Of a stretch of DNA of 64,000 nt, positions 33,201-41,969 are shown piece after piece. A program made the position numbers and the translations under genes. The notes below the pieces were generated by a model. That model was not told the origin of the DNA. It did no database searches and saw nothing but the letters and a program-made list of their open reading frames with translations. The stretch comes from Fusibacter_C sp942493125. Lineage in GTDB: Bacteria > Bacillota > Clostridia > Peptostreptococcales > Acidaminobacteraceae. The stretch covers positions 1,798,001 to 1,862,000 of the forward strand of contig OW818667.1 in NCBI GenBank assembly GCA_942493125.1, read 5' to 3'. Position 1 is the stretch's first letter; each line of letters opens with the position of its first letter.

Positions 33201-33783
33201 TTACCTCTCTTCTCTTGATGGCATTTACAGGGCAAACTTGCGAGCAAACGGAACATCCCACACACATTGAAGGGTCTATTGATGATTTTAATTTTTCTAT
33301 GCCTTCATAAGCTTTCATGTGAATTGGTGGACAATTTGTTTTAACACAGGTTCTGCAGCCGATGCAAATTTTCGGATCCACGTAGAAATTCGGCGATTTT
33401 ATTTTGAATCTAAGCGCACAAGGACGCGTTGTGATGACGATACTAAGGCCTTCATGACCTATTTCTTCGTCAATTGTCGCCTTCGCTTCTTTATAATTAA
33501 ATTGATCCACCACTTTGATGCGATCAAAGCCCATAGTCTCAATGAGCTTTATCATGTCAACGTGCATGTCGCTGCCGTCTTTATATGCAGCTGAGCTTGC
33601 ATTTGGCTGCCCACCTGTCATGGCCGTCGTGCCATTGTTGAGTATGATGACAGTCATATTGTCCGTCGGATCGTATTGATGTAACAAATTTAGGAGTCCT
33701 GTCATGCCAGAATGATAAAATGTGCCATCACCGATGATGGAAACGAGCGGGTCGTTGTTCCCAGCAAGTCTTTGCGCTTTTTC
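33187..33783 (-). CDS. IorA C-terminal fragment (frame after the frameshift)
   Basis: About 198 residues of authentic IorA C-terminus starting at AQRLAGNNDPL, with the TPP/Mg motif GDGTF...LNNGTTAMTGG and two 4Fe-4S motifs. The open frame reaches an ATG at 33870, but the first 30 residues from it are out-of-frame sequence of the overlapping fragment. No convincing ribosome binding site suggests separate translation. Confidence 0.6.
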   Translation of the reverse strand, partial: EKAQRLAGNNDPLVSIIGDGTFYHSGMTGLLNLLHQYDPTDNMTVIILNNGTTAMTGGQPNASSAAYKDGSDMHVDMIKLIETMGFDRIKVVDQFNYKEAKATIDEEIGHEGLSIVITTRPCALRFKIKSPNFYVDPKICIGCRTCVKTNCPPIHMKAYEGIEKLKSSIDPSMCVGCSVCSQVCPVNAIKRREVIGHE

Positions 33784-34982
33784 ATGCCCTTGATCATACC
33801 GAGGGATGCGCCCATGCTGATGATGGAATCCAGAACTTCCAGTGGGTAAAGAATGCCCATGGAATAACAACCAATATCGCCAACTACAGTCGTTTTAGAT
33901 TTCTTAAGTATGTCGAAAACAGGTCTGTGAGGGCATCCAGAACAGAACATAGGCAATCTGCCCATTGCGTCCCTATCTTCTGTGATCTGAGGTCCACCAG
34001 ATAGTGCCACGCCAGCTTCTATGAGACCTTTTTCAATATCGGCGACATCGAGTTCCCCTGTAAATGAAAAATATTTTTTACCTTCACAGTCAATGCCAGC
34101 CAATTTGATCTGATCTTCAATAAACGGCATCATCTCTTCAACGACAATCACTTGCTTATATGCTTTTGAAAGTGCACGAAGCGATTCAATCGGTAGTGGA
34201 AACACGATACCCAGTTTATAGATACTCACAGGTGCATCCAGTTCTCTTAAATTTTGATAGGGAAGACCTGATGTGATGACGAGCACCTCTGCACCTTCGT
34301 ATGGCTCATATTGATTGACCTCTAAAGTCTCTAGATCCTTTTGTAAAGCTTCAATTCGCGTCTTCATATGATATTGCTTATCAAATGTGTTCGGTGGAAT
34401 CATACCATAGTCTGCAGGACTTTTTTTGAAACCTGCTATCGGCATTTCCACACGATCAGCCCACTCAACTTGCGTTCTGCTATGGCATATTCTCGATGTA
34501 ATGCGCAACATCACAGGCGTCTCATAGCGTTCGCTTATTTGAAGCCCAAGCTTAGTATAGTCTTTCGCCTCCTGGGAATCAGACGGATCAAAGATAGGCA
34601 TATTTGCAAATTTAGCTAAGATGCGGTTATCTTGTTCATTTTGAGAACTCGCCATACCTGGGTCATCCCCTGACATCAATAAAAAGCCGCCTTTAGTTCG
34701 GGTCTCAGTGAAAGTCAGTAACGGATCAGCTGCGACATTTACGCCAACGTGTTTCATGGATACAATACTTCTTGCCCCTGCCATCGAGCTGCCGATACAT
34801 ACTTCAAGCGCCACTTTTTCGTTGACGGAAAACTCGGCATAAATTTCTGGATAATTGTGCTTGATCGTCTCTAACATTTCTACCGTTGGAGATCCGGGAT
34901 AGCTTGCTGCTACATGGCCACCAGCCTCATAAAACCCTCTCGCCACGGCTTGGTTTCCAGTCATCATTTTAATTGTATTCAC
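33702..34982 (-). CDS. IorA N-terminal fragment (open frame before the frameshift)
   Basis: The first 400 residues match IorA; the last 26 or so (after KGMKK) are out-of-frame sequence ending at the stop at 33702. If the frameshift is real this product lacks the second half of the TPP site and both 4Fe-4S clusters, and should be inactive. Confidence 0.7.
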   Translation of the reverse strand: MNTIKMMTGNQAVARGFYEAGGHVAASYPGSPTVEMLETIKHNYPEIYAEFSVNEKVALEVCIGSSMAGARSIVSMKHVGVNVAADPLLTFTETRTKGGFLLMSGDDPGMASSQNEQDNRILAKFANMPIFDPSDSQEAKDYTKLGLQISERYETPVMLRITSRICHSRTQVEWADRVEMPIAGFKKSPADYGMIPPNTFDKQYHMKTRIEALQKDLETLEVNQYEPYEGAEVLVITSGLPYQNLRELDAPVSIYKLGIVFPLPIESLRALSKAYKQVIVVEEMMPFIEDQIKLAGIDCEGKKYFSFTGELDVADIEKGLIEAGVALSGGPQITEDRDAMGRLPMFCSGCPHRPVFDILKKSKTTVVGDIGCYSMGILYPLEVLDSIISMGASLGMIKGMKKRKDLLGTTTRSFPSSVMAHFIILA

Positions 34983-34995
34983 TTTAAAGCCTCCT

Positions 34996-35583
34996 CTACC
35001 GTATAAAAAAATCGTTCAAGTTAAAAAAGTGTTCAAGCAACAGCGCACTGCGCACTGAAACATCCTCATTTTCCAAGATCTGAATCGCCATTTCGCGATC
35101 TACGAATAAAATCTCAGCTGCTTCATTGTCACTTTGAAACGCCGTTGAAGGCTCTCCTGAATAGTAGCCAAACGCGATTTCGACGCGTTCGTTTGTGATG
35201 CCTACTGATGCATATCTCGGTGGCGCTTTCGACACGTATTCAAAATCCATACCCGTTTCTTCTTTAAATTCCCTCACGCTCGTCACTACAAGCTCATCAC
35301 CATCTGAAAGTCCAGCTGGCAGCATGTAAATGTCATGCCCTGCTGAAATTCTAAATTCTCTAAGTAAGACGACGTGTGTCTTCTCTCGATTGGTGGCAAA
35401 GATCATCGTGCCATCGCTGAATCTTTCTTCATCGAAAATTTCTGCGCTCAACCGATCTATGTTATGTCTAGAAACGAGTTCCCAAGTTCGTGGTGATCCT
35501 TTTTTATCCATATATTTAATTTCAAATGCGTGAAGGTAATTTAATTTATCAATGGCCGTAATTTGTGTCACTTTCATGTCCAT
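34996..35583 (-). CDS. Nudix hydrolase (ADP-sugar pyrophosphatase-like)
   Basis: 195-residue enzyme with a Nudix box around 'GLSDGDELVVTSVREFKEET' followed by GM. The catalytic REFKEE part is intact, but the spacing between the first Glu and REFKEE is one residue shorter than the consensus GX5EX7REUXEEXGU. The preceding 'YMLPAGLSDGDE' resembles ADP-ribose pyrophosphatases. It lies 14 nt upstream of iorA on the same strand and may share its transcript. Substrate unproved. Confidence 0.85.
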   Translation of the reverse strand: MDMKVTQITAIDKLNYLHAFEIKYMDKKGSPRTWELVSRHNIDRLSAEIFDEERFSDGTMIFATNREKTHVVLLREFRISAGHDIYMLPAGLSDGDELVVTSVREFKEETGMDFEYVSKAPPRYASVGITNERVEIAFGYYSGEPSTAFQSDNEAAEILFVDREMAIQILENEDVSVRSALLLEHFFNLNDFFIR

Positions 35584-35614
35584 TTGTACACCTCATAAAT
35601 TTTACATTTTATTT

Positions 35615-35644
35615 TTGCCTTTTTACATGCTTTTATTATATAAT
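35615..35644 (+). promoter_or_regulatory. promoter of the ABC-F gene, with a short leader hairpin
   Basis: TTGCCT (35615-35620), 18-nt spacer, TATAAT (35639-35644). The leader then contains a small hairpin CACG/CGTG (35670-35673 with 35681-35684) followed by five to six T, reminiscent of attenuators upstream of ABC-F resistance genes, although the stem is weak. Confidence 0.45.
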
Positions 35645-35707
35645 ATCAAAGGATTGTAAAGTATCAAAACACGTAAATATCGTGGTTTTTTATAGAAAGG
35701 GCGTAAA

Positions 35708-37264
35708 ATGAGTATTTTAACGGTTAAGAATTTGAGTCATGGTTTTGGCGATCGCGCCATTTTCAACAACGTATCATTTAGACTCTTAAAAGGTGAGCAT
35801 ATCGGACTCATCGGCGCCAACGGCGAAGGCAAATCGACATTCATGAACATCATCACTCACAAACTCGAGCCTGACGAAGGCATAGTAGACTGGTCGAAAC
35901 GCGTGCGTTCAGGCTATTTAGACCAACATACAGCACTGGAAAAAGGCACGCCAATCAAATCGGTATTGGAAGACGCTTTCAAGTATTTGTTTGATCTTGA
36001 AGCGGAAATGAATGATATGTATATGCGTATGGGCGACGTCACGCCAGAAGAACTTGATGTTCTGATGGACGATGTCGGTACCATCCAAGATATCCTCAAT
36101 CACAACGACTTTTACATCATCGATGCAAAAGTCAACGACGTAGCACGTGGTTTGGGCCTTCTGGATGTCGGACTCGACAAAACCGTTGATAGCTTAAGTG
36201 GTGGCCAAAGAACAAAAGTGCTTCTCGCTAAGCTTCTGCTTGAAAAGCCTGATATCCTGTTGCTGGATGAGCCAACCAACTACCTCGATGAGGAGCATAT
36301 TGAATGGCTCAAAAAATATCTGCTCGATTATGAAAATGCATTCATTCTCATATCCCATGATATCACGTTCCTAAATAGCGTCGTCAACTTGATTTATCAC
36401 ATGGACAACAAAGAACTCAATCGCTATGTCGGCGACTATGAGAATTTTCAGCGCATCTACGAAGCAAAGAAAAAGCAAGTGGAATCTGCTTATAAACAGC
36501 AACAGCAAGAAATCAACGACCTTGAAGATTTCGTCAACCGCAACAAGGCGCGTGTGGCGACTCGAAACATGGCCATGTCCCGACAAAAAAAGCTCGACAA
36601 GATGGACCGCATAGAGCTTGTCAGAGAGAAGCCAAAACCTGAATTCAACTTTAAAATTGCCAGAACTTCAGGGAAATTGATCTTTCAAACAAAGGACCTA
36701 GTCATCGGCTATGAAGAAGAATTGTGTCGTCCGATGAGCTTAAAGCTTGAACGCGGTCAGAAAATTGCAATTACAGGTGCAAACGGCCTTGGTAAGACGA
36801 CGCTACTTCGAAGTGTTCTCGGTGAAATCAAAAGCCTCTCAGGTTCAGTTGAAACAGGTGAGTTTCTACACATCGGTTACTTTGAACAAGAGATTAAAGA
36901 CGCAAATTACAATACGTGTATTGAAGAATTTTGGCAGGACTTCCAATCCTATTCACAATACGAAGTGCGCTCAGCCCTTGCTAAATGTGGTTTGACGAAT
37001 CAACATATCGAAAGTAAAGTCCTCGTTCTTAGCGGTGGCGAGCAAGCAAAAGTTAGATTATGTAAGCTCATCAACAAAGAGACCAACTTCTTAGTACTGG
37101 ATGAGCCGACGAACCATTTGGACGTTGAAGCGAAAGCTGAACTTAAGCGAGCACTTCAAGCGTACAAAGGCACTATTTTGCTCATCTCCCACGAACCTGA
37201 ATTCTACAGGGACATCGTAACAGACGTATGGAATCTCGAAGAGTGGACCAATAAAATCATTTAA
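35708..37264 (+). CDS. ABC-F family ATPase (ribosome-associated, Ettin/Uup-like group)
   Basis: 518-residue soluble protein with two ABC domains and no membrane segments. NBD1: Walker A GANGEGKSTFMN, signature LSGGQRTKVLLAK, Walker B DILLLDEPTNYLD. Interdomain linker ('P-site tRNA interaction' region) about residues 235-310, rich in Lys/Gln/Glu ('YKQQQQEINDLEDF'). NBD2: GANGLGKTTLL, LSGGEQAKVRL, 'NFLVLDEPTNHLD'. ABC-F proteins act on the ribosome, either helping translation or giving antibiotic protection; the subgroup cannot be fixed from sequence alone. Single-gene unit between its own promoter and terminator. Confidence 0.93.
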   Translation: MSILTVKNLSHGFGDRAIFNNVSFRLLKGEHIGLIGANGEGKSTFMNIITHKLEPDEGIVDWSKRVRSGYLDQHTALEKGTPIKSVLEDAFKYLFDLEAEMNDMYMRMGDVTPEELDVLMDDVGTIQDILNHNDFYIIDAKVNDVARGLGLLDVGLDKTVDSLSGGQRTKVLLAKLLLEKPDILLLDEPTNYLDEEHIEWLKKYLLDYENAFILISHDITFLNSVVNLIYHMDNKELNRYVGDYENFQRIYEAKKKQVESAYKQQQQEINDLEDFVNRNKARVATRNMAMSRQKKLDKMDRIELVREKPKPEFNFKIARTSGKLIFQTKDLVIGYEEELCRPMSLKLERGQKIAITGANGLGKTTLLRSVLGEIKSLSGSVETGEFLHIGYFEQEIKDANYNTCIEEFWQDFQSYSQYEVRSALAKCGLTNQHIESKVLVLSGGEQAKVRLCKLINKETNFLVLDEPTNHLDVEAKAELKRALQAYKGTILLISHEPEFYRDIVTDVWNLEEWTNKII

Positions 37265-37300
37265 TAAAAGAACGTAAAAGAAACGATAGAATAAATTTCA

Positions 37301-37342
37301 AATAGAAGAGAATCCAATTTTACGGATTCTCTTCTATTTTTA
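37301..37342. terminator. strong terminator between the ABC-F and chemoreceptor genes
   Basis: A perfect 15-bp stem, AATAGAAGAGAATCC (37301-37315) with GGATTCTCTTCTATT (37324-37338), 8-nt loop, followed by TTTTAT. Bidirectional for convergent genes. Confidence 0.9.
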
Positions 37343-37382
37343 TCATGAAAATTGTATTTTTTCAGTGAGTGAGCCATTTCAC

Positions 37383-39161
37383 TTACACTTGAAAACGGCC
37401 TATTACTTTCGTCAAGTTATCGGCGATATTTTTGACATCTGACGAATTTTCTTGGATCTTACGCATCAACTCTGCTTGTGTGTCCATCGTCGCTGCGATC
37501 TCTTCAGCAGCAGCGGCATTTTCTTCTGTAATGGCAGAAATGCCGTGAATTGCGCTGGTTGCATTATCTTTATTCTGGTTGACATTTTGAATACTTTGGC
37601 CGATCAAATCAAGCTGTTTCAAAGTGTCTTGTATTGAATTCCCGATGGCACCAAAGGCATTTTCCACTTTCCCGAAAACTAAGCCTGACACTTTAATCGC
37701 ATCATTTGACGATGTCATGTTAGATTCAGTCGCATCAATTTCAGAAAGGATCTCATTGATGATCTTATCGATTTGAGTCGTAGACTTGGAGGTTGCCTCG
37801 GCGAGTTTTCTAATTTCATCGGCGACGACTGAAAAACCTCTTCCTGCCTCACCAGCACGTGCCGCTTCAATTGCAGCATTTAGTGCGAGTAAGTTCGTCT
37901 GTTCAGCGATTTGTTGGATCGTATTTGTGATTTCCACTATAGATGACGATTTGACTGTCAACGTGGATACGTTATCACTCAGTCTTTCATTTGCAAGGGT
38001 CGTCACTTTGAATTTTTCTCCGAGCTCCAAGAGCTCTTTGACACCAGCAGCATTGCTTTCCGAAACAGCTGCGGTATAGTTTTTCAACTTTTGAGCGATA
38101 TTGACCGTTGACTCGATCTCGCTGGCTAATGAAACCATCTTGTCTGACGCTAATTGTGCATCCTCAGCTTGAGATGATGCGCCCATTGCAAAGTCTGCGA
38201 CGGTTTGTGTGACGGCATCAACGCCTTCTCTGCCATAACCCACCACTTGCTTGAGTACATCAGATGACGCATCAAGATGTGACGCATCCCGTCTGAGCTC
38301 TTCGACTAAAGTTCTGAGAACAACTCTAAGATTTCCAACTGAGTTTGCGATAATACCTGTCTCATCTTTGTATTTCAATAAATAATCATATGTGTCGTCA
38401 TTTGTTATATTGAGATTAGATGTTCTGTTGAGAATCTCAGATAATTTCAAAATCGGATCCGATATGGATTTGCTAAAGATAAATGAAAGTACGACGCCGA
38501 CGACAAGCGCAATGAGTATCGCAACTACCAATAAGAGTGAGGCACCCAATATTTCAGATTGCATCGTTTCTTTTTCAGCCAAAATCGTCGCATCAATATC
38601 GTCTACATAGTTTCCAGTGCCTATAATCCAGCCAAACGGTTCATATAATTTTACGTAAGCGCGCTTTGGTAACGCCTCTTCTTCATTTGGTTTAGGAAAA
38701 TAATATTCATAATAGCCTTCGCCATCTTTGTTTACAATTTCGATAAAACTCTGAATAATTTTGTTTCCAAAGTGATCCTCAAGTTCAATTCGACTCGTGC
38801 CTTCCACTTCTTCTCTACCAAGTAGCACGACATTGACACCTTCTATGGTGTCTACCCAGAAATACCCGCTTTCGCCATACTTGGCATTTCTAAGGACATC
38901 TGCCGCGATCGTCTCCGCTTCACTCCGATTGATGATCCCTTGATTCATCTGATTGGCAATACCGTCGAGTTGACTCACGACGATTTCAACTTGATGCTTG
39001 ATATTCGTGTCATACCCCACTCTAAGTTGCTTTTCCATTTGATCGATTCTATCGCTGTTAGTCTTGTAGATCATATACTGCGAAACACCGCCTATAATCA
39101 GTGCTGCAATAAAAACGCTGACCATCATCAAAAGAATAATCTTGGTTCTAATTCGCTTCAT
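37383..39161 (-). CDS. methyl-accepting chemotaxis protein with Cache sensor
   Basis: 592-residue chemoreceptor: TM1 (about residues 6-27), a periplasmic/extracellular single-Cache-type domain with 'GESGYFWVDTIEGVNVVLLG' and 'FGWIIGTGNYVDDID', TM2 (about 203-228), HAMP, then the coiled-coil signalling domain with the hairpin tip 'QIAEQTNLLALNAAIEAARA'. No C-terminal CheR pentapeptide is seen. The frame opens nine codons earlier (39188), but ATG 39161 has AGGGGG about 8 nt upstream and gives a normal short cytoplasmic N-terminus. No other chemotaxis gene is nearby. The single-Cache fold suggests small organic ligands such as carboxylates. Confidence 0.92.
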   Translation of the reverse strand: MKRIRTKIILLMMVSVFIAALIIGGVSQYMIYKTNSDRIDQMEKQLRVGYDTNIKHQVEIVVSQLDGIANQMNQGIINRSEAETIAADVLRNAKYGESGYFWVDTIEGVNVVLLGREEVEGTSRIELEDHFGNKIIQSFIEIVNKDGEGYYEYYFPKPNEEEALPKRAYVKLYEPFGWIIGTGNYVDDIDATILAEKETMQSEILGASLLLVVAILIALVVGVVLSFIFSKSISDPILKLSEILNRTSNLNITNDDTYDYLLKYKDETGIIANSVGNLRVVLRTLVEELRRDASHLDASSDVLKQVVGYGREGVDAVTQTVADFAMGASSQAEDAQLASDKMVSLASEIESTVNIAQKLKNYTAAVSESNAAGVKELLELGEKFKVTTLANERLSDNVSTLTVKSSSIVEITNTIQQIAEQTNLLALNAAIEAARAGEAGRGFSVVADEIRKLAEATSKSTTQIDKIINEILSEIDATESNMTSSNDAIKVSGLVFGKVENAFGAIGNSIQDTLKQLDLIGQSIQNVNQNKDNATSAIHGISAITEENAAAAEEIAATMDTQAELMRKIQENSSDVKNIADNLTKVIGRFQV

Positions 39162-39172
39162 AAAAATCCCCC

Positions 39173-39931
39173 TTATTTTGGCAACCATGGTATAAATTTG
39201 TTCGTTCTCTTTGCGTAGGCGTCAAATCCAGGTCGTCCAACCATTGCTTTTTCAAGTAATGGCACTCCTGACACAAACACCAATAAGTAGGTTATCACTA
39301 TAGGACTAATGATACTCATGAGCGATGCACCGGCAGATAGTGCGATGATGAATATGCCCCACCACATGACAGCCTCACCGAAGTAGTTTGGATGTCTCGT
39401 GTATGCCCACAATCCTGTCGTCATCAGTTTCCCCTTGTTTTCAGGCTTTTGTTTAAATGCCCTTAATTGCGCATCGCCCACCACTTCGAAGAAATAACCG
39501 ATAAGCCAAACACATACACCCATAATTGTCCATACCGATATCGCTTGATTTTCTTGTTCATGGATTAATATGACTGGAAATGCGATGAGCATCATCAAAG
39601 CCCCTTGTAATAAATAAACTTGAAAGAAACTTCTGATAACGACGGTTTTTCCCCAATCCTTTCTCATCTGAGCATATCTAAAATCTTCGGGTTTGCCAAA
39701 GTTACGCTTCATGATGTGATAAAAAAGCCTCAATCCCCACAATGCCACCAAAACAGTCGCGATTAGAGAAATTGGTCCATAGTTGCCAAGTCTAAACATA
39801 GAATAGATGGCAATCAATACAAACCCTATGCCCCATGCTTGATCGACGATACTATTGTTCTTGATTGCATTACCCAAAATAAAAAATGCGAAAAAATAGA
39901 CGAAGACAACCAATAGCGTTTCTAATATCAT
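39173..39931 (-). CDS. DUF1295 / steroid 5-alpha-reductase-like membrane protein
   Basis: 252-residue membrane protein with six to seven helices. The C-terminal part carries the conserved ICMT/reductase-like signature 'TGLWAYTRHPNYFGEAVMWW' and ends with 'KRTNKFIPWLPK', typical of DUF1295. Distant relatives are NADPH-dependent lipid reductases and isoprenylcysteine methyltransferases, so binding of a nucleotide cofactor at the membrane is likely, but the reaction is unknown. Stop lies 11 nt upstream of the chemoreceptor start, and the DAK2-DegV gene ends 2 nt upstream, so all three may be one transcript. Confidence 0.88.
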   Translation of the reverse strand: MILETLLVVFVYFFAFFILGNAIKNNSIVDQAWGIGFVLIAIYSMFRLGNYGPISLIATVLVALWGLRLFYHIMKRNFGKPEDFRYAQMRKDWGKTVVIRSFFQVYLLQGALMMLIAFPVILIHEQENQAISVWTIMGVCVWLIGYFFEVVGDAQLRAFKQKPENKGKLMTTGLWAYTRHPNYFGEAVMWWGIFIIALSAGASLMSIISPIVITYLLVFVSGVPLLEKAMVGRPGFDAYAKRTNKFIPWLPK

Positions 39932-39933
39932 AC

Positions 39934-41406
39934 TTATTTCCTCCTCGTCACTGCGATCGCAACTGATCCAATACCGGCATGTATCGTCGTAACCGCTGAA
40001 ATATCTGTAACAATCGTCGGCTCAAAACCAATTAAAGCTTCAAAGGCCTCGCAGTATTGCTTGGCGAGGTTTGGGTTGTTGGCATGGACGATGGCATACT
40101 GTTCGATACCTTCTGAATTCAAGATTTTACTTACTTTTTTATATATTTTTCGGTCTATTGCTTTTCTTGAAAATGCCAAACCAAACGCAGCACCTTTGCC
40201 TTCCTTAGAAAGCGTCATAATCGGTTTCGCACCGAGCTTCATTAGGAAATTTCCGATCTTATTTGGGACACGACCACTTTTCACAGCGTATTCAAACGTA
40301 TCCAAGCTAACATATATCGAGGTTTTTTGGATGGCATCCACTGTTGCTCTTATAATGTTTTCAATGGATTCACCACTATTGGCCATCTTGACGGCGCCAT
40401 AGACGATAAGCCCTTGAGCGCCTGAGTTGAGTTTCGAATCGATAAGTGTAATCCGTTTTCCAGCATCACCGAGTTCGGAAATAGCACGCCTATAACTTTC
40501 ATAGGTGCCACTCAGAGCACTTGCCACACTTATTGTAACTACCTGTTCATAATGATCGAGCAGCCATTCGAATTTTGCCTTCACTTGTTTGACATCTGGT
40601 TGCGAACTTGAAGGATACGATTGACATTTGTCCAGGATTGATTGTAGGTTATCCAAAGTTACTGTTCGCTTGTCTAAATAGATACTGTCATCCACTATAA
40701 GTGGCAACGAGAGCATGTGAAGCTGTTCCTCTATACACTGAGCCTCTGTTAAATCCGCTATAGAATCGGTCAATATGGCAATTTTTGATTTTGGTGCATA
40801 TTCTACATCCGTTTGTAACAGCATATCATCAACTTTAGACTTGTTGACTTTATAGCCATTAATTACAAGCGTTTGTGTGACGAGATCTGGTCTATCGGTG
40901 TGAATATGGATTTTAACCAACTTTTGATTCCCTGTGACGATCATTGAGTCACCATACGCCGTTAACAATGGTTCAATGTGTGCTTTATGGTCGACCGAAT
41001 CATGCAACAAAACCTCTGTACAATATCGAAAGTTTGGATTGTGTTGGTGTATGGCATTATCATAAGAAGAGCGTATAGCTTCGTCTAAATTTGAATGGAT
41101 AGCGTTATCAAGTTGACCTTGTATGCTCGTTTGACCTTGTAGGCCAGTTTGCGCATTTTGATTCCAATCCTCTTGATGTACGTGACCATTAGCAAACAAT
41201 TTGCCAAAGCCGCTCAGGAACATCACAAAGCCCTTTGCACCGGAATCAACCACTCTGTTTTTTCTTAGAATCTCAAGCATGTCCGGCGTTTCCTCTAAAG
41301 TTTGCTTCGCTTTTTCATAAGCCGCTTCAAGCAAATCTCCAAAGCTATGGTGTTTGTCATGAAATGCAGCTATGTAATTTGCCCATTCTCTTATTACTGT
41401 TAGCAT
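39934..41406 (-). CDS. C-terminal fragment of the interrupted gene, including an intact DegV domain
   Basis: 490 residues from the first in-frame ATG after the stop (41406), with GAAGG about 5 nt upstream that could act as a weak ribosome binding site. The DegV lipid-binding domain (about residues 208-490) is complete, so a product from reinitiation could still bind fatty acid, but the kinase part lacks its nucleotide loop. Confidence 0.65.
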   Translation of the reverse strand: MLTVIREWANYIAAFHDKHHSFGDLLEAAYEKAKQTLEETPDMLEILRKNRVVDSGAKGFVMFLSGFGKLFANGHVHQEDWNQNAQTGLQGQTSIQGQLDNAIHSNLDEAIRSSYDNAIHQHNPNFRYCTEVLLHDSVDHKAHIEPLLTAYGDSMIVTGNQKLVKIHIHTDRPDLVTQTLVINGYKVNKSKVDDMLLQTDVEYAPKSKIAILTDSIADLTEAQCIEEQLHMLSLPLIVDDSIYLDKRTVTLDNLQSILDKCQSYPSSSQPDVKQVKAKFEWLLDHYEQVVTISVASALSGTYESYRRAISELGDAGKRITLIDSKLNSGAQGLIVYGAVKMANSGESIENIIRATVDAIQKTSIYVSLDTFEYAVKSGRVPNKIGNFLMKLGAKPIMTLSKEGKGAAFGLAFSRKAIDRKIYKKVSKILNSEGIEQYAIVHANNPNLAKQYCEAFEALIGFEPTIVTDISAVTTIHAGIGSVAIAVTRRK

Positions 41407-41499
41407 CGTGCCTTCAACGGGTATCGATACAGCGGAGTAAGCCGCTTCAACAGCTAGTGTGGCACCACTACTGAACTGTTCAATATTGAGGGATTTTAG

Positions 41500-41796
41500 T
41501 TATCCGCACGCATCCGAAAAGCCACTAATAAAGCTTGCAAAAATAATGCCTGAGTTGCCCCTCGCATTTTCAAATGCGGCGTTTGACATAGAGCCTATCA
41601 CAACGTGAATATCCTCAGTCACAGTTGCTTCATTGACTATGCTGTTCATCGTAATTGCCAAATTTGTTCCCGTGTCGCCATCTTTTACCGGAAAGACATT
41701 AATTGCATTTAAGTTGTCCTTATTTTTTTGCACTTCTTCCGCTCCGGATTTGAAATAGCTATAAAAGTCAATGCCGTTGATTTCATTATGCTTCAT
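41500..41796 (-). CDS. DAK2 N-terminal fragment of the interrupted DAK2-DegV gene
   Basis: 98 residues ending GFSDACG at the internal TAA. Holds the first ATP/Mg-binding loop of the DhaL-like domain only, so it cannot be a functional kinase alone. Confidence 0.6.
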   Translation of the reverse strand: MKHNEINGIDFYSYFKSGAEEVQKNKDNLNAINVFPVKDGDTGTNLAITMNSIVNEATVTEDIHVVIGSMSNAAFENARGNSGIIFASFISGFSDACG

Positions 41797-41934
41797 AGAT
41801 GGACCTCGGCTTTCGCTATATTTGATTATAGTTATTTGTACCCCAAATTGTTGATTTTAACATAAACTTATTTTATTTTTATAATCGTTCCAATTCTTAG
41901 TAAAATTATATGATAGGCATTTACATCACATTTT

Positions 41935-41942
41935 GGTATGAT
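41935..41942 (+). promoter_or_regulatory. extended -10 promoter of the serine dehydratase operon
   Basis: TGGTATGAT forms an extended -10 (TGn plus TATGAT, 41937-41942), 27 nt before the start at 41970. No good -35 is seen. AAGGAGG at 41958-41964. Confidence 0.45.
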
Positions 41943-41969
41943 GTTTATATTAAATTCAAGGAGGTCGCG

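Larger units (their letters stand above)
33187..34982 (-). pseudogene. iorA: iorA, indolepyruvate:ferredoxin oxidoreductase alpha subunit, interrupted by a -1 base frameshift
   Basis: Read across one frameshift this span encodes a normal IorA of about 598 residues: an N-terminal PFOR-type domain ('AASYPGSPTVEMLETI'), the TPP-binding region ('FCSGCPHRPVF', 'GDIGCYSMG', 'GDGTFYHSGMTG', 'ILNNGTTAMTGGQPN') and two C-terminal 4Fe-4S motifs ('CIGCRTCVKTNCP' and 'CVGCSVCSQVCPVN'). The break is at a run of five A on the coding strand (plus-strand T run 33778-33782): after KGMK the first frame goes off into RKDLLG..., while adding one A restores KKAQRLAGNNDPLVS. It is a true mutation, a homopolymer sequencing error, or less likely recoding on AAAAAG. 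Downstream residues are well conserved, arguing for a recent or artefactual event. Confidence 0.85.
39934..41796 (-). pseudogene. DAK2-DegV fusion gene (DhaL-like kinase domain plus fatty-acid-binding DegV domain) interrupted by an in-frame TAA
   Basis: The 621-codon frame encodes a DhaL/DAK2 domain, a middle domain and a C-terminal DegV domain, as in FakA/FakB-like fusion proteins. The DAK2 nucleotide site is 'INVFPVKDGDTGTNLAITM' and 'ENARGNSGIIFASFISGFS'; the DegV part begins with 'KIAILTDSIADLTEAQ' and contains 'SVASALSGTYESYRRA'. Codon 99 is TAA (plus-strand 41500-41502). After it the same frame continues with family-like sequence, LKSLNIEQFSSGATLAVEAA and then VSIPVEGTMLTV, so one base substitution (for example from GAA or CAA) explains the break. 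It is a nonsense mutation or sequence error; readthrough is unlikely but untested. Confidence 0.85.

Noticed and set aside
33778..33790. Programmed -1 frameshift in iorA
   Set aside because: AAAAAG could slip, but the A is preceded by G rather than A, and I see no clear stimulatory stem-loop; error or mutation is simpler. Kept only as an alternative.
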